Assembly: GCA_021805565.1 (NCBI GenBank)
Contig: JAJZFA010000013.1
Coordinates: forward strand, 62,001-126,000
From: Pseudomonadota bacterium
GTDB taxonomy: Bacteria; Pseudomonadota; Alphaproteobacteria; Acetobacterales; Acetobacteraceae
Length of the DNA stretch: 64,000 nt
Direction: 5' to 3'
The position numbers were made by a program, and so were the translations under genes. The notes below the pieces were generated by a model that was not told the DNA's origin, did not search any database, and saw nothing but the letters and a program-made list of their open reading frames with translations. Shown one piece after another: positions 52,266-60,733 of this stretch (positions are counted from its first letter, which is position 1; every line of letters starts with the position of its first letter).

Positions 52266-54353
52266 GTGTCTGTTACGCCGCTCGATAAAATCAGAAACAT
52301 TGGGATTACCGCGCATATCGATGCCGGCAAAACCACGACGACCGAGCGGATTTTGTATTACACGGGGGTTTCGCACCGGATCGGCGAGGTGCATGACGGC
52401 AACACCACGACCGACTATATGGACCAGGAGCGGGAGCGGGGGATCACCATCACCTCCGCCGCGGTGACGTGCGAGTGGAAAGAAAACCGCATCAACATCA
52501 TCGACACGCCGGGCCACATCGATTTCAACATCGAGGTCAATCGCAGCCTGCGGGTGCTGGACGGCGCGATTTTCATTATCGAGGGCGTGGCCGGGGTGCA
52601 GCCGCAAAGCGAAACGAACTGGCGCCTGGCCGACCGGTATAACGTGCCGCGCATTATCTTCATCAACAAGCTGGACCGCACGGGCGCCGATTTCTATCGC
52701 GCCTTCGATACGCTGAAGGAAAAGCTCGATATTATCGCGCTGCCGCTGCAACTGCCGATCGGTGTGGAGGATCAGTTCCTCGGCGTGGTCGATCTGGTGG
52801 AGATGAAGGCGATCGTCTGGGAAGGCGGCGAACTGGGCGCGAAATACCATTACGAGGATATTCCGGCCGAGATGGAAGAACTGGTCGCGGAGCACCGGCA
52901 GACGCTGCTGGATACCGCGCTGTCCGTCGATAGCGAGGCGATGGAGGAATATTTCGACAAGGGCGACGTTTCCATCGAGACGATGAAGCGCTGCATCAAG
53001 CGCGGCACGATCGACGGCACGTTCCGCCCGGTGCTGTGCGGCACGGCGTTCAAGAACAAGGGCGTGCAGCCGCTGCTGGACGCGGTGATCGACTATCTGC
53101 CGTCCCCGATCGACGTGCCCGGCATCGCCGTGGCAGTGGAGGAAGGCGACGACGAGGCCACCGTGGCCAACCGCCGCCGGATCAAGGCCGACCCGAAGGC
53201 TCCGTTCTCCGGTCTGGCGTTCAAGATCATCAACGACAAGTACGGCACGCTGACCTTCGTGCGGGTTTATTCCGGCACGCTGAAGTCGGGCGACACGGTG
53301 ATGAACACCACGAAGGATCACAAGGAACGCATCGGGCGGATGTTCCAGATGCACGCCGATAAGCGCGCCGAGATCAAGGAAGTGGAAGCGGGCGACATCG
53401 CGGCGTTTGTCGGCCTGAAGGATACCGGAACGGGCGACACTTTGGCGTCGGCAGACGATCCGGTGATCCTGGAGCGGATGGCGTTCCCGGTGCCGGTGAT
53501 CGACATCTCGGTCGAGCCGCGCACCAAGGAAGCGGTCGAGAAGATGACGCTCGGGTTGCAGAAGCTGGCCGGCGAGGATCCGTCGCTGCGGTTGAAGACC
53601 GACCAGGAAACCGGCCAGACCATCCTGTCCGGCATGGGCGAACTGCATCTGGAGATCATCATCGACCGGCTGCGCCGCGAATACGGTGTGGATTGCGATA
53701 TCGGCGCGCCGCAGGTGGCATATCGCGAAACGATCTCCAAGCCGCATACGGAAACCTATACGCACAAGAAGCAGTCCGGCGGGTCGGGTCAGTATGCCGA
53801 GGTGAAGATTATCTTCACCCCGCAGGAGCGGAATGCCGGTATTCTGTTCGAGAACAAGGTGGTCGGCGGTTCGGTGCCGAAGGAATACATCCCGGCGGTG
53901 GAAAAGGGCATCAAGGTGCAGGCCGATACCGGCGTGCTGGCCGGGTTCCCGACGGTGGATTTCAAATACACCCTGGTCGATGGCAAGTACCACGATGTCG
54001 ATTCGTCCGCCCTGGCGTTCGAAATCGCGGCGAAGGCGTGTTTCCGGGAAGGTATGAAGCTGGCCGGCCCGATCATCCTGGAGCCGATCATGGACGTGGA
54101 AGTGACCACGCCGCAGGATCACGTGGGCGATGTGGTGGGCGACTTGAACCGGCGGCGCGGACAGATTCAGAACCAGGAAAGTTCTGGATCGACCGTGATC
54201 GTGCGGGCGCATGTGCCGTTGAAGGAGATGTTCGGCTATATCTCCCACCTGCGCAGCATGACGAAGGGGCGCGCGTCGTTCACGATGCAGTTCCATCATT
54301 ACGATCCGGTGCCGCGTAACGTGGCCGAAGAGATCATGAAGAAAAGCGCCTGA
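52266..54353 (+). CDS. fusA: elongation factor G
   Basis: 695 residues, full length. GTPase motifs: [19 protein letters not shown] (P-loop), [10 protein letters not shown] (switch I), [12 protein letters not shown] (G3), [10 protein letters not shown] (G4); domain IV ends near [19 protein letters not shown]. Moves tRNAs and mRNA on the ribosome after peptide-bond formation and with RRF recycles ribosomes. GGAGG lies six bases before the GTG start. It stands alone, not in the rpsL-rpsG-fusA-tuf operon, and some normally invariant words (DTPGHVDF, NKMDR) are changed to DTPGHIDF and NKLDR; it may therefore be a second EF-G paralogue. A strong terminator follows. Confidence 0.95.
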   Translation: MSVTPLDKIRNIGITAHIDAGKTTTTERILYYTGVSHRIGEVHDGNTTTDYMDQERERGITITSAAVTCEWKENRINIIDTPGHIDFNIEVNRSLRVLDGAIFIIEGVAGVQPQSETNWRLADRYNVPRIIFINKLDRTGADFYRAFDTLKEKLDIIALPLQLPIGVEDQFLGVVDLVEMKAIVWEGGELGAKYHYEDIPAEMEELVAEHRQTLLDTALSVDSEAMEEYFDKGDVSIETMKRCIKRGTIDGTFRPVLCGTAFKNKGVQPLLDAVIDYLPSPIDVPGIAVAVEEGDDEATVANRRRIKADPKAPFSGLAFKIINDKYGTLTFVRVYSGTLKSGDTVMNTTKDHKERIGRMFQMHADKRAEIKEVEAGDIAAFVGLKDTGTGDTLASADDPVILERMAFPVPVIDISVEPRTKEAVEKMTLGLQKLAGEDPSLRLKTDQETGQTILSGMGELHLEIIIDRLRREYGVDCDIGAPQVAYRETISKPHTETYTHKKQSGGSGQYAEVKIIFTPQERNAGILFENKVVGGSVPKEYIPAVEKGIKVQADTGVLAGFPTVDFKYTLVDGKYHDVDSSALAFEIAAKACFREGMKLAGPIILEPIMDVEVTTPQDHVGDVVGDLNRRRGQIQNQESSGSTVIVRAHVPLKEMFGYISHLRSMTKGRASFTMQFHHYDPVPRNVAEEIMKKSA

Positions 54354-54380
54354 TTTTCAGGCGGTTTGGATAGCGGAGAG

Positions 54381-54411
54381 GGCGCGCGCCAATTAGGTTC
54401 GCGCCTTTTTT
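54381..54411 (+). terminator. intrinsic terminator of fusA
   Basis: GGCGCG (54381-54386) pairs with CGCGCC (54400-54405), followed at once by TTTTTT (54406-54411), 28 bases after the fusA stop codon. Confidence 0.85.
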
Positions 54412-54459
54412 GTGTGCTACGGCGTCCTGGTTCGGGCGGCAGGTCGCCAGCCGTCCAGC

Positions 54460-55167
54460 CTAAAGCAGCAGCGGCAAAATCACCGCCGTCAGCAGCGCGT
54501 TCAGCCCCATGGCGATCCCGGCGAAGGTGCCCGCCAGCGGATCGACCTGGAAAGCCCGGGCGGTTCCGATCCCGTGCGCGGCGAGACCGGCGGCAAACCC
54601 TCGGGCGCGTGTGTCGGCGATCCGCAGCGCGTTCATCAGCGGCGTCACCACGATCGCACCCAGGATGCCGGTCAGGATCACCAGCACCGCCGTCAGCCCC
54701 GCGTCGCCACCCAGTCGTTGAGAAATGCCCATCGCCACCGCGGCGGTGACCGATTTGGGTGCGATCGACGCCACGATCATCGGCGAGGCGCCCAGCGCTC
54801 GGGCGATCAGGACGGCCGACATCAGGGCGGTCAACGATCCCGCCAGCAGGGCGCAGGTCATCGGCAGTAACGCTCGCAGCACCAGCGTCCGGTGCTGATA
54901 CAGCGGAATTCCCAGCGCGACCGTCGCCGGGCCAAGCAGGAAGTGGATGAACTGTGCGCCGTCGAAATAGGTAGCATAGGGCGTGGCTGTGCCGCGCACC
55001 AGCAGCCCGACCAGCACCATCGACATCAGCACCGGATTGGCCAGCGGCGTGCGGTTGAGTGCGGCTGAAATGCGGTCGCACAGGCAATAGACCAGGATCG
55101 TCGCCGTCAGCCACAGCAGCGGCGACCGCGCCAGATAGACCCACAGCGCGAAGACGGTATCGTTCAT
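54460..55167 (-). CDS. lrgB: LrgB family protein (antiholin-like / export)
   Basis: 235 residues with about eight hydrophobic helices. The family core PYATYFDGAQFIHFLLGPATVALGIPLYQ and SIAPKSVTAAVAMGISQRLGG, and the C-terminal RGFAAGLAAHGIGTARAFQVDPLAGTFAGIAMGLNALLTAV, identify LrgB/CidB/YohK. These inner-membrane proteins work with LrgA/CidA and have been linked to murein hydrolase control or to transport of small acids. Overlaps the lrgA-like gene by 4 bp (ATGA). Confidence 0.92.
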   Translation of the reverse strand: MNDTVFALWVYLARSPLLWLTATILVYCLCDRISAALNRTPLANPVLMSMVLVGLLVRGTATPYATYFDGAQFIHFLLGPATVALGIPLYQHRTLVLRALLPMTCALLAGSLTALMSAVLIARALGASPMIVASIAPKSVTAAVAMGISQRLGGDAGLTAVLVILTGILGAIVVTPLMNALRIADTRARGFAAGLAAHGIGTARAFQVDPLAGTFAGIAMGLNALLTAVILPLLL

Positions 55168-55532
55168 CGTATCCGCCGCGCGACAAAGCTAAATACGGCG
55201 GCCGTGACCGCCAGACTCAAAACGGTCGAGACCGCCACAGCGACGGCGATCGGCAGGGCATTCCCGGCCAGCACGTCCAGCCGCTGCACCACCCCGACAC
55301 CGGCCGGGATAAACAGCAGCGACAAATGCGACAGGACGGTGCGGCCGGTTTGCTCGAACGTGCCGTCGCGCAGTTCCGCCGGCGCGAACCGCCCGATCCG
55401 GTCGCGCGCCAGCAGCAGCAGCACGCACAGAACCATACCGATCACCGGGCCTGGAACCGAGGTGCCTGTTCCGTGGGCAATGGCCTCCCCAGCCAGTTGG
55501 CACAGCAGGATCAGGCCGAGGCTGAGCAGCAT
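55164..55532 (-). CDS. CidA/LrgA family protein
   Basis: 122 residues, four predicted helices: LSLGLILLCQLAGEAIA, VPGPVIGMVLCVLLLLAR, SHLSLLFIPAGVGVVQ and the C-terminal AVAVSTVLSLAVTAAVFSFV. The motifs PGPVIGM and HLSLLFIPAGVG are diagnostic of the LrgA/CidA (holin-like) family. Acts as the partner of the LrgB protein encoded next with a 4-bp overlap. The ATG at 55532 is at the start of the first helix; the open frame extends upstream into the pcaF end without meaning. Confidence 0.88.
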   Translation of the reverse strand: MLLSLGLILLCQLAGEAIAHGTGTSVPGPVIGMVLCVLLLLARDRIGRFAPAELRDGTFEQTGRTVLSHLSLLFIPAGVGVVQRLDVLAGNALPIAVAVAVSTVLSLAVTAAVFSFVARRIR

Positions 55533-55543
55533 TGGCTGGTGCG

Positions 55544-56746
55544 TCAGACCCGTTCGATCAGGACCGCGATGCCCTGGCCGACACCGATGCACATGGTGGC
55601 GATGGCGCGCTTTTGGCCCAGCGTTTCCATCGCATTCACCGCCGTCATCGCCAGACGCGCGCCGGACATGCCCAGCGGGTGGCCCAGTGCGATGGCGCCG
55701 CCATGCGGGTTCACGTGGGCGGCGTCTTCGGACAGTCCGAGTTGGCGCAGCACGGCGATCCCCTGGCTGGCGAAGGCTTCGTTCAACTCGATAATGTCGA
55801 TATCGCCGATCGACAGGCCGGTTTTGGCCAGCAGCCGTTGCACGGCCGGGGCGGGGCCGATGCCCATGATGCGCGGCGGCACGCCGGCGGTGGCCATTGC
55901 AACCACGCGCGCACGCGGTGTCAGGCCGTGACGTTTGGCGCCTTCCTCCGATGCCAGGATCAGCGCGGCGGACCCGTCGTTGACTCCGGACGCGTTACCG
56001 GCGGTGACCGTGCCGGGATCGCGGAATGGGGTTTTCAGCTTCGCCAGCATTTCCAGCGTGGTGTCTGGGCGCAGATGTTCGTCGTGTTCGACGACGGTAT
56101 CGCCCTTGCGGCCCTTGATCGTGATGGGTGTTATTTCCTTGGCGAAGAACCCGCTGTCTTGCGCCTTTTTCGCGCGTTGCTGGCTGGTGTAAGCAAACTT
56201 GTCCTGGTCGGCGCGGGAGATCTGAAATTCCTCGGCCACGTTTTCGCCGGTTTCCGGCATGGAGTCGGTGCCATAGGCCTTTTGCATCAATTTGTTGACG
56301 AAGCGCCAGCCGATGGTTGTGTCGTACATCTCGGCCGAACGGGCGAACGATTCGGTCGCCTTCCCCATGACAAACGGCGCTCGGGTCATGCTTTCGACGC
56401 CGCCGGCCAACATGAGATGAGCGTCGCCGGATTTTATCGCGCGGGCGGCGGTGCCGACGGCGTCCAGGCCTGATCCGCACAAGCGGTTGATGGTGGATCC
56501 GGGGACGGATGCGGGCAGGCCGGCCAGTAGTACGGCCATGCGGGCGACGTTGCGGTTGTCTTCGCCGGCCTGATTGGCGCATCCGAATATGCTGTCATCC
56601 AGCGCGTCCCAGTCGATTCCGGCGTTGCGCGCGGCCAAAGCCCGGATCGGATGAGCAGCCAGGTCGTCGGTACGGACGTCTTTCAACGCGCCGGCATACC
56701 GGCCGATGGGGGAGCGGGTGAAGTCGCAAATATAGGCGTCGGCCAT
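55544..56746 (-). CDS. pcaF: 3-oxoadipyl-CoA thiolase / acetyl-CoA acyltransferase
   Basis: 400 residues. Catalytic Cys90 in NRLCGSGLDAVG, His and second Cys in NPHGGAIALGHPLGMSGAR and CIGVGQG. The words GCANQAGEDNRNVARMAVLLAGLPASVPG are characteristic of PcaF, the last enzyme of the beta-ketoadipate pathway, which splits 3-oxoadipyl-CoA to succinyl-CoA and acetyl-CoA; other biosynthetic thiolases are less similar in this stretch. GGGGAAAC precedes the ATG and a 15-bp-armed inverted repeat lies just upstream at 56764-56802. The other pca genes are not in the window; a carboxymuconolactone decarboxylase-like gene is at 59314. Confidence 0.92.
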   Translation of the reverse strand: MADAYICDFTRSPIGRYAGALKDVRTDDLAAHPIRALAARNAGIDWDALDDSIFGCANQAGEDNRNVARMAVLLAGLPASVPGSTINRLCGSGLDAVGTAARAIKSGDAHLMLAGGVESMTRAPFVMGKATESFARSAEMYDTTIGWRFVNKLMQKAYGTDSMPETGENVAEEFQISRADQDKFAYTSQQRAKKAQDSGFFAKEITPITIKGRKGDTVVEHDEHLRPDTTLEMLAKLKTPFRDPGTVTAGNASGVNDGSAALILASEEGAKRHGLTPRARVVAMATAGVPPRIMGIGPAPAVQRLLAKTGLSIGDIDIIELNEAFASQGIAVLRQLGLSEDAAHVNPHGGAIALGHPLGMSGARLAMTAVNAMETLGQKRAIATMCIGVGQGIAVLIERV

Positions 56747-56763
56747 GGAACTGTTTCCCCGGT

Positions 56764-56802
56764 GTGTAGAAATTGGACTGTTTCTGTGTCCGATTTCTAC
56801 AC
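56764..56802 (-). promoter_or_regulatory. 15-bp-arm inverted repeat ahead of pcaF (operator or leader hairpin)
   Basis: GTGTAGAAATTGGAC (56764-56778) and GTCCGATTTCTACAC (56788-56802) are reverse complements except at one position, with a 9-base centre. It sits 18-56 bases upstream of the thiolase ATG and four bases before its ribosome binding site on the minus strand, so it would either be a repressor/activator operator or, if transcribed, a very stable 5' leader hairpin. Confidence 0.7.
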
Positions 56803-56933
56803 CGCCGGCCGCGTGGTTGCCAGCCGGAAGATAGGGGGCATCCGCACAACGTGCGTCAGCATGCCGGGGGCGGAGTTCGGAGCGTCCCGTGCCTGACCAC
56901 TCAATACTTGCGGGTTAGGCACGCGGCCGGCGA

Positions 56934-58142
56934 TCAGTAAACCACGCCGAATTCTAGCGTGCTGATGAATTGATTGCGGCCGGTCCCGTAATTGCCATAT
57001 CCGGCCGCCGGGTTACCGCTATCCAGAAGGTAAACATAACCGGCATTGAGCCGAGCAAATAATTGCTTATACTGCCAGGTCGGCGCAACCGCAAATCCCA
57101 CCAACTTCGCGTTCGGTGCGACAAACCAATTGTCCTGGGCGGCCGAACCATAACTGGTCGCGTATTCCGTCCAGGCGGCGATCGAGTAGGGCGACGAGCC
57201 GAATTTATACTCACCGAACAGGGCAGCCGCGAAATTGCCCGTCGATTTGGGAATGTTGTCGGAAACGCCGCCCGAAACGACATTGGCGTACTTGTTAATG
57301 GCGCTGGTGTACTGGTATTGCACTTCGGGCGTAAGCGACACATTGCCATGTTTCCAGGTGTACCAGGCACCGATCATGTTCGAGTTGATATTGGCCAGTT
57401 GTCCCTGGCTGCCGTTGCCGTTCAGCGGACCGGTGCCGCTTTCATACGCGAACGTATTGGGTCCCGTCACGCCCAGCGGCGCGGCGCCGAAAATGTAAAT
57501 AGTGTTGTTGGCATCCAGCGTGTCCGACGCAATGAACTGCACGTAATTCCAGACCCCGGTGTCGTAGCCATCGCCGAACAATACCGTGGCTTTGACCGGC
57601 CCGTGCTCGTAGTCCACCTGCACCCCGCGGCTGTTGCTGTTTTCGACCGCGGCTATAACGGTTCGCAGGCCGACCGGGTTGTTGAACGCGAACACCGATT
57701 CGTAACCTTCGACCGACGGAAACTGACCGACGGAAAATTTGAGGTCCTCGGTCGGCGCCAACGTTACATACGCGGTCCGGACCGCGCCCGTTGTGAACCG
57801 TTGGCCATTCACATTCTGCGGCCGGTTCGCCCCAAGATTGATATTCTGGAATTCCGCGAGCTGCACGGTAAACTGCACTAAACCGGTGGGTTTATGCAGC
57901 TCGATCATCCACGCATCGATCGCCGCACCCGATGGTTGCCCACCGACGACACTGGTATGCGGATTGGCCGACGATCCTGTTTGTGCAAAGAAATAACCGT
58001 CGCCGGCGGCGGAAAAATTCAACGGTCCCAGCGGCCCGCCATCGATCTGCACCGGGGCCGCACCATCCAACGCATATGCGGGCAATCCGGCGCACGACAA
58101 CACGGCACAGAAGACTATGCCCTTACAGAATCGAGTCTTCAC
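56934..58142 (-). CDS. outer-membrane porin-like beta-barrel protein
   Basis: 402 residues: signal peptide MKTRFCKGIVFCAVLSCAGLPAYA, then alternating amphipathic strands ending in aromatic residues (QFTVQLAEFQNI, TAYVTLAPTEDLKFSVGQFPSVEGYESVFAFNNPVG, GVQVDYEHGPVKATVLFGDG, ARLNAGYVYLLDSG) and the terminal sequence LEFGVVY with a C-terminal aromatic residue for BAM recognition. This matches the BBP2 family of outer-membrane proteins found in Rhodospirillales and planctomycetes. Function probably passive diffusion of small solutes; specificity unknown. GTG start with AGGGA eight bases upstream. Its sequence is lower in GC than the rest of the window. Confidence 0.8.
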   Translation of the reverse strand: MKTRFCKGIVFCAVLSCAGLPAYALDGAAPVQIDGGPLGPLNFSAAGDGYFFAQTGSSANPHTSVVGGQPSGAAIDAWMIELHKPTGLVQFTVQLAEFQNINLGANRPQNVNGQRFTTGAVRTAYVTLAPTEDLKFSVGQFPSVEGYESVFAFNNPVGLRTVIAAVENSNSRGVQVDYEHGPVKATVLFGDGYDTGVWNYVQFIASDTLDANNTIYIFGAAPLGVTGPNTFAYESGTGPLNGNGSQGQLANINSNMIGAWYTWKHGNVSLTPEVQYQYTSAINKYANVVSGGVSDNIPKSTGNFAAALFGEYKFGSSPYSIAAWTEYATSYGSAAQDNWFVAPNAKLVGFAVAPTWQYKQLFARLNAGYVYLLDSGNPAAGYGNYGTGRNQFISTLEFGVVY

Positions 58143-58345
58143 TTTGTTGTCCCTGAATAAGGATATCGGCGATGACCGGTTGGATACCGCGTTAAAATTT
58201 TCTTAACCTGCATCGTTCGATATATCCATTAAAACATAACGCATGGCAGACATGCAATTTACGCATGAATTGAAACAAGTCAGGAGACAACGCGGTTAGC
58301 CAACCGGCGCGACCCAGTTTATTCAGGCAATGTCAGCGCGGGGGA

Positions 58346-59170
58346 ATGACGATGTTGAGCATGAAGGGTAAAGTGGCGATCGTCGCCGGAGCCGGTTCCG
58401 TTGGACCGGCCGATGGAAAAATCTGGGGCAATGGCAAAACCGCGGCAGTGTTGCTCGCGCGCCAGGGCGCATCGGTCTTGCTGCTGGATATCGACGCAGC
58501 CGCCATGGCCGCGACCCAGGCGATCATTCAAGGCGAAGGCGGGGTCTGCGCCACGCATCGCTGCGACATGACGGTCGCGGCCGATGTCAGCGAAATGGTG
58601 CAGGCCTGCGTCGATCGTTTCAAACGAATCGACATCCTGGTCAACAACGTCGGCGGGTCCGCACCCGGCGATCCCGTTGCGATGTCCGAGGAAGTCTGGG
58701 ACCGGCAAATCGACTTCAATCTGAAAACCGCTTTCCTCGGCTGCAAATTCGTCATCCCCATCATGCTCGGTCAAGGCAAGGGCGCGATCGTCAATATCGC
58801 CTCGGTTGCCGGTATGCGAAACGATTCCCGCAGCGGCCGGTCCCATGTCGGTTACAGCGCGGCAAAGGCCGGGGTCATCCAGTTGTCGCGGTCGGTCGCC
58901 GGAACCTATGCCAAACACGGTATCCGGGTGAACACAGTGGTGCCGGGCCTGATGCACACCCCGCTGGTGGAATATCGGCTGGCGCGCACCGTCGGCGGCA
59001 ACGACCCACAGGCCCTGATCGACGCCCGTAACGCATCGGTGCCGATGGGCCATATGGGCGATTCATGGGATGTGGCCCATGCCGTGCTGTTCCTGGCATC
59101 GGATGAGGCGCGATTCATAACGGCCACCGAAATCGTGGTGGATGGCGGTAGCACAGCGGCCATGCCCTGA
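58346..59170 (+). CDS. SDR family oxidoreductase
   Basis: 274 residues. Cofactor loop VAIVAGAGSVGPADGKIWGNGKTAAVLLARQGA, an SDR glycine motif with the same kind of insertion as in the gene at 26370; VNNVGG replaces NNAG; catalytic Tyr/Lys in YSAAKAGVIQ with Ser in IVNIASVAG; GIRVNTVVPGLMHTP ends the nucleotide domain. Oxidises an unknown hydroxyacid or steroid/terpenoid alcohol. GGGGGA lies directly before the ATG; a second in-frame ATG at 58352 has better spacing. Starts a four-gene catabolic run with the CMD-like and hydroxyacid dehydrogenase genes. Confidence 0.9.
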   Translation: MTMLSMKGKVAIVAGAGSVGPADGKIWGNGKTAAVLLARQGASVLLLDIDAAAMAATQAIIQGEGGVCATHRCDMTVAADVSEMVQACVDRFKRIDILVNNVGGSAPGDPVAMSEEVWDRQIDFNLKTAFLGCKFVIPIMLGQGKGAIVNIASVAGMRNDSRSGRSHVGYSAAKAGVIQLSRSVAGTYAKHGIRVNTVVPGLMHTPLVEYRLARTVGGNDPQALIDARNASVPMGHMGDSWDVAHAVLFLASDEARFITATEIVVDGGSTAAMP

Positions 59171-59313
59171 GGCTTTATTCGAGCGCGTATCGTTTCGGTT
59201 CGCGTCGCCAGACAATCCCTCCGTTGCCGTGAAACCGGTCCCGTGGGGGGCTTGCGATTGGACAGCAATCGCCACCTGGTATGCAATGTCGGTGCAACCA
59301 GCAGGAGGAACCC

Positions 59314-59640
59314 ATGGCAAAAATCCCATCGTCCGCGGCACGCGATGCTGTCCGGGATACCGTCCCCAAAATGATCGAGGTGACCGAACAGGTTCTGTTC
59401 GGTGACATCTGGGAACGGCCGGAACTATCCAAGCGCGACCGCAGCCTGATCGTGTGCGCGGTGCTGACGGCGACCTACCGGCCGGAGCAGTTGAAGGGCC
59501 ATCTTCAGCGGGCGCTGGATAACGGGCTGACCAAAACCGAAATTTCCGAAATGATCACCCATGTCGCGTTCTATGCGGGATGGCCGGCGGCGATGTCGGC
59601 GGCGAATCTCGCGCGCGACGTTTTCGCGGCCAATCCATAA
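59314..59640 (+). CDS. carboxymuconolactone decarboxylase family protein
   Basis: 108 residues. FGDIWERPELSKRDRSLIVCAVLTATYRPEQLKGHLQRALDNGLTKTEISEMITHVAFYAGWPAAMSA is the conserved CMD core; the pair corresponding to the catalytic/peroxidatic Cys and the essential His of the family reads V-C-A and THVAFYAG. True PcaC enzymes and AhpD-like peroxidases share this fold; without the CxxC pair AhpD activity is unlikely. AGGAGG five bases before the ATG gives a firm start. Lies between an SDR and a 6-phosphogluconate-dehydrogenase-like gene, so it probably belongs to the same catabolic pathway rather than to protocatechuate degradation. Confidence 0.85.
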   Translation: MAKIPSSAARDAVRDTVPKMIEVTEQVLFGDIWERPELSKRDRSLIVCAVLTATYRPEQLKGHLQRALDNGLTKTEISEMITHVAFYAGWPAAMSAANLARDVFAANP

Positions 59641-59663
59641 CGGCGTAGGTAAAGGACAACGAA

Positions 59664-60614
59664 ATGCAGGCGGGCTTTATCGGCCTGGGCACCATGGGTG
59701 CCAGCATGGCGGCGAACCTACAGAAAGGCATCCAGAAGGACGGACATACGCTTTTGGTGCATGACATCCGGCCCGCTGCCGCCGCGCCGCATATCGCCAA
59801 CGGCGCGGTGTGGGCTGACAGCCCCGCCGCGTTGGCGGCCGCCTGCGATATCGTCTTCACCTCGTTGCCCGGGCCGGCCGAGTTCGATGCGGTGTCATAC
59901 GGCGAGTCCGGCTTGCTAGCCGCCATCCGCAAGAACACGGCGTATTTCGACCTGACAACGAACGCGCCGTCCACCGTCCGCAAGGCGCACGCCGATTACG
60001 AAAAGAAAGGCGCCTATCTGTTCGACGCCCCGGTCAGCGGCGGCCCGAAAGGGGCGATGTCCGGCAAGCTGGCGATCTGGTGCGGCGGCGATGCGGCGGT
60101 GTTCGAAACGTGGAAACCGGTGCTGGATACGATCGGCGACGCGGCCAAATACATTGGCCCGATCGGCGCGGGTTCGGTCGCGAAGCTGGTGCATAACTGC
60201 TACGGCTACATTGCCACAGCGGCAGCGGCCGAAGTGTTCAGCATGGGCGTCAAGGCGGGTATCGACCCGCTGGCGATCTGGGAGGCGGTGCGGGAAGGGG
60301 CGATCGGCCGACGCGGCGCGTTCGAATCCATGACCGATCAGTTTTTGCCCGGCACATACGAACCGGCCGCTTTCGCGCTGCGCCTCGCGCACAAGGACGT
60401 GTCGTTGGCGACCGCGCTTGGGCGTGAGTTGAATGTGCCGATGCGGCTGGCCAATCTGGCATTGGCCGATCTGGCGGAGGGGCTCAACCGCGGCTGGGGC
60501 CAGCGAGATTCCCGATCCATCATGGTGCTGCAAACCGAACGCGCGGGGGTGAAGATCGCGGTCGATCCGCAACGGTTGACAGAGGCAATGGAGAAGAAGG
60601 CCAAACCAGGATAA
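59664..60614 (+). CDS. 3-hydroxyisobutyrate dehydrogenase-like NAD(P)-dependent oxidoreductase
   Basis: 316 residues. FIGLGTMGASMAANL is the N-terminal dinucleotide fold; then DIVFTSLPGPAEFDAV, APSTVRKA, DAPVSGGPKGAMSGKLAIWCGGD and GPIGAGSVAKLVHNCYGY (catalytic Lys) follow the beta-hydroxyacid dehydrogenase family pattern, with the helical C-terminal domain. Oxidises a 3-hydroxyacid to a semialdehyde or tartronate-type product. The gene follows the CMD-like gene by 23 bp, so one operon with the SDR is likely. Confidence 0.88.
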   Translation: MQAGFIGLGTMGASMAANLQKGIQKDGHTLLVHDIRPAAAAPHIANGAVWADSPAALAAACDIVFTSLPGPAEFDAVSYGESGLLAAIRKNTAYFDLTTNAPSTVRKAHADYEKKGAYLFDAPVSGGPKGAMSGKLAIWCGGDAAVFETWKPVLDTIGDAAKYIGPIGAGSVAKLVHNCYGYIATAAAAEVFSMGVKAGIDPLAIWEAVREGAIGRRGAFESMTDQFLPGTYEPAAFALRLAHKDVSLATALGRELNVPMRLANLALADLAEGLNRGWGQRDSRSIMVLQTERAGVKIAVDPQRLTEAMEKKAKPG

Positions 60615-60733
60615 TGCCGCGCGCGTTGTGGGTTGCAATCGGCCTGGAGCGGCAAATATGGTGTTTGATGCATAGCCGGAAAAGACCGACCCGATGACAG
60701 CACCCGCCGTATCCGACCAGCCGCGGCGCCGCG

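Noticed and set aside
50670-54299. A continuous 1209-codon minus-strand frame covering DUF1800 and the entire antisense of fusA
   Set aside because: Only the first-described part (50670-51959) shows family similarity; the rest mirrors fusA codon positions and is a GC-rich antisense artefact, without domain or ribosome binding site.
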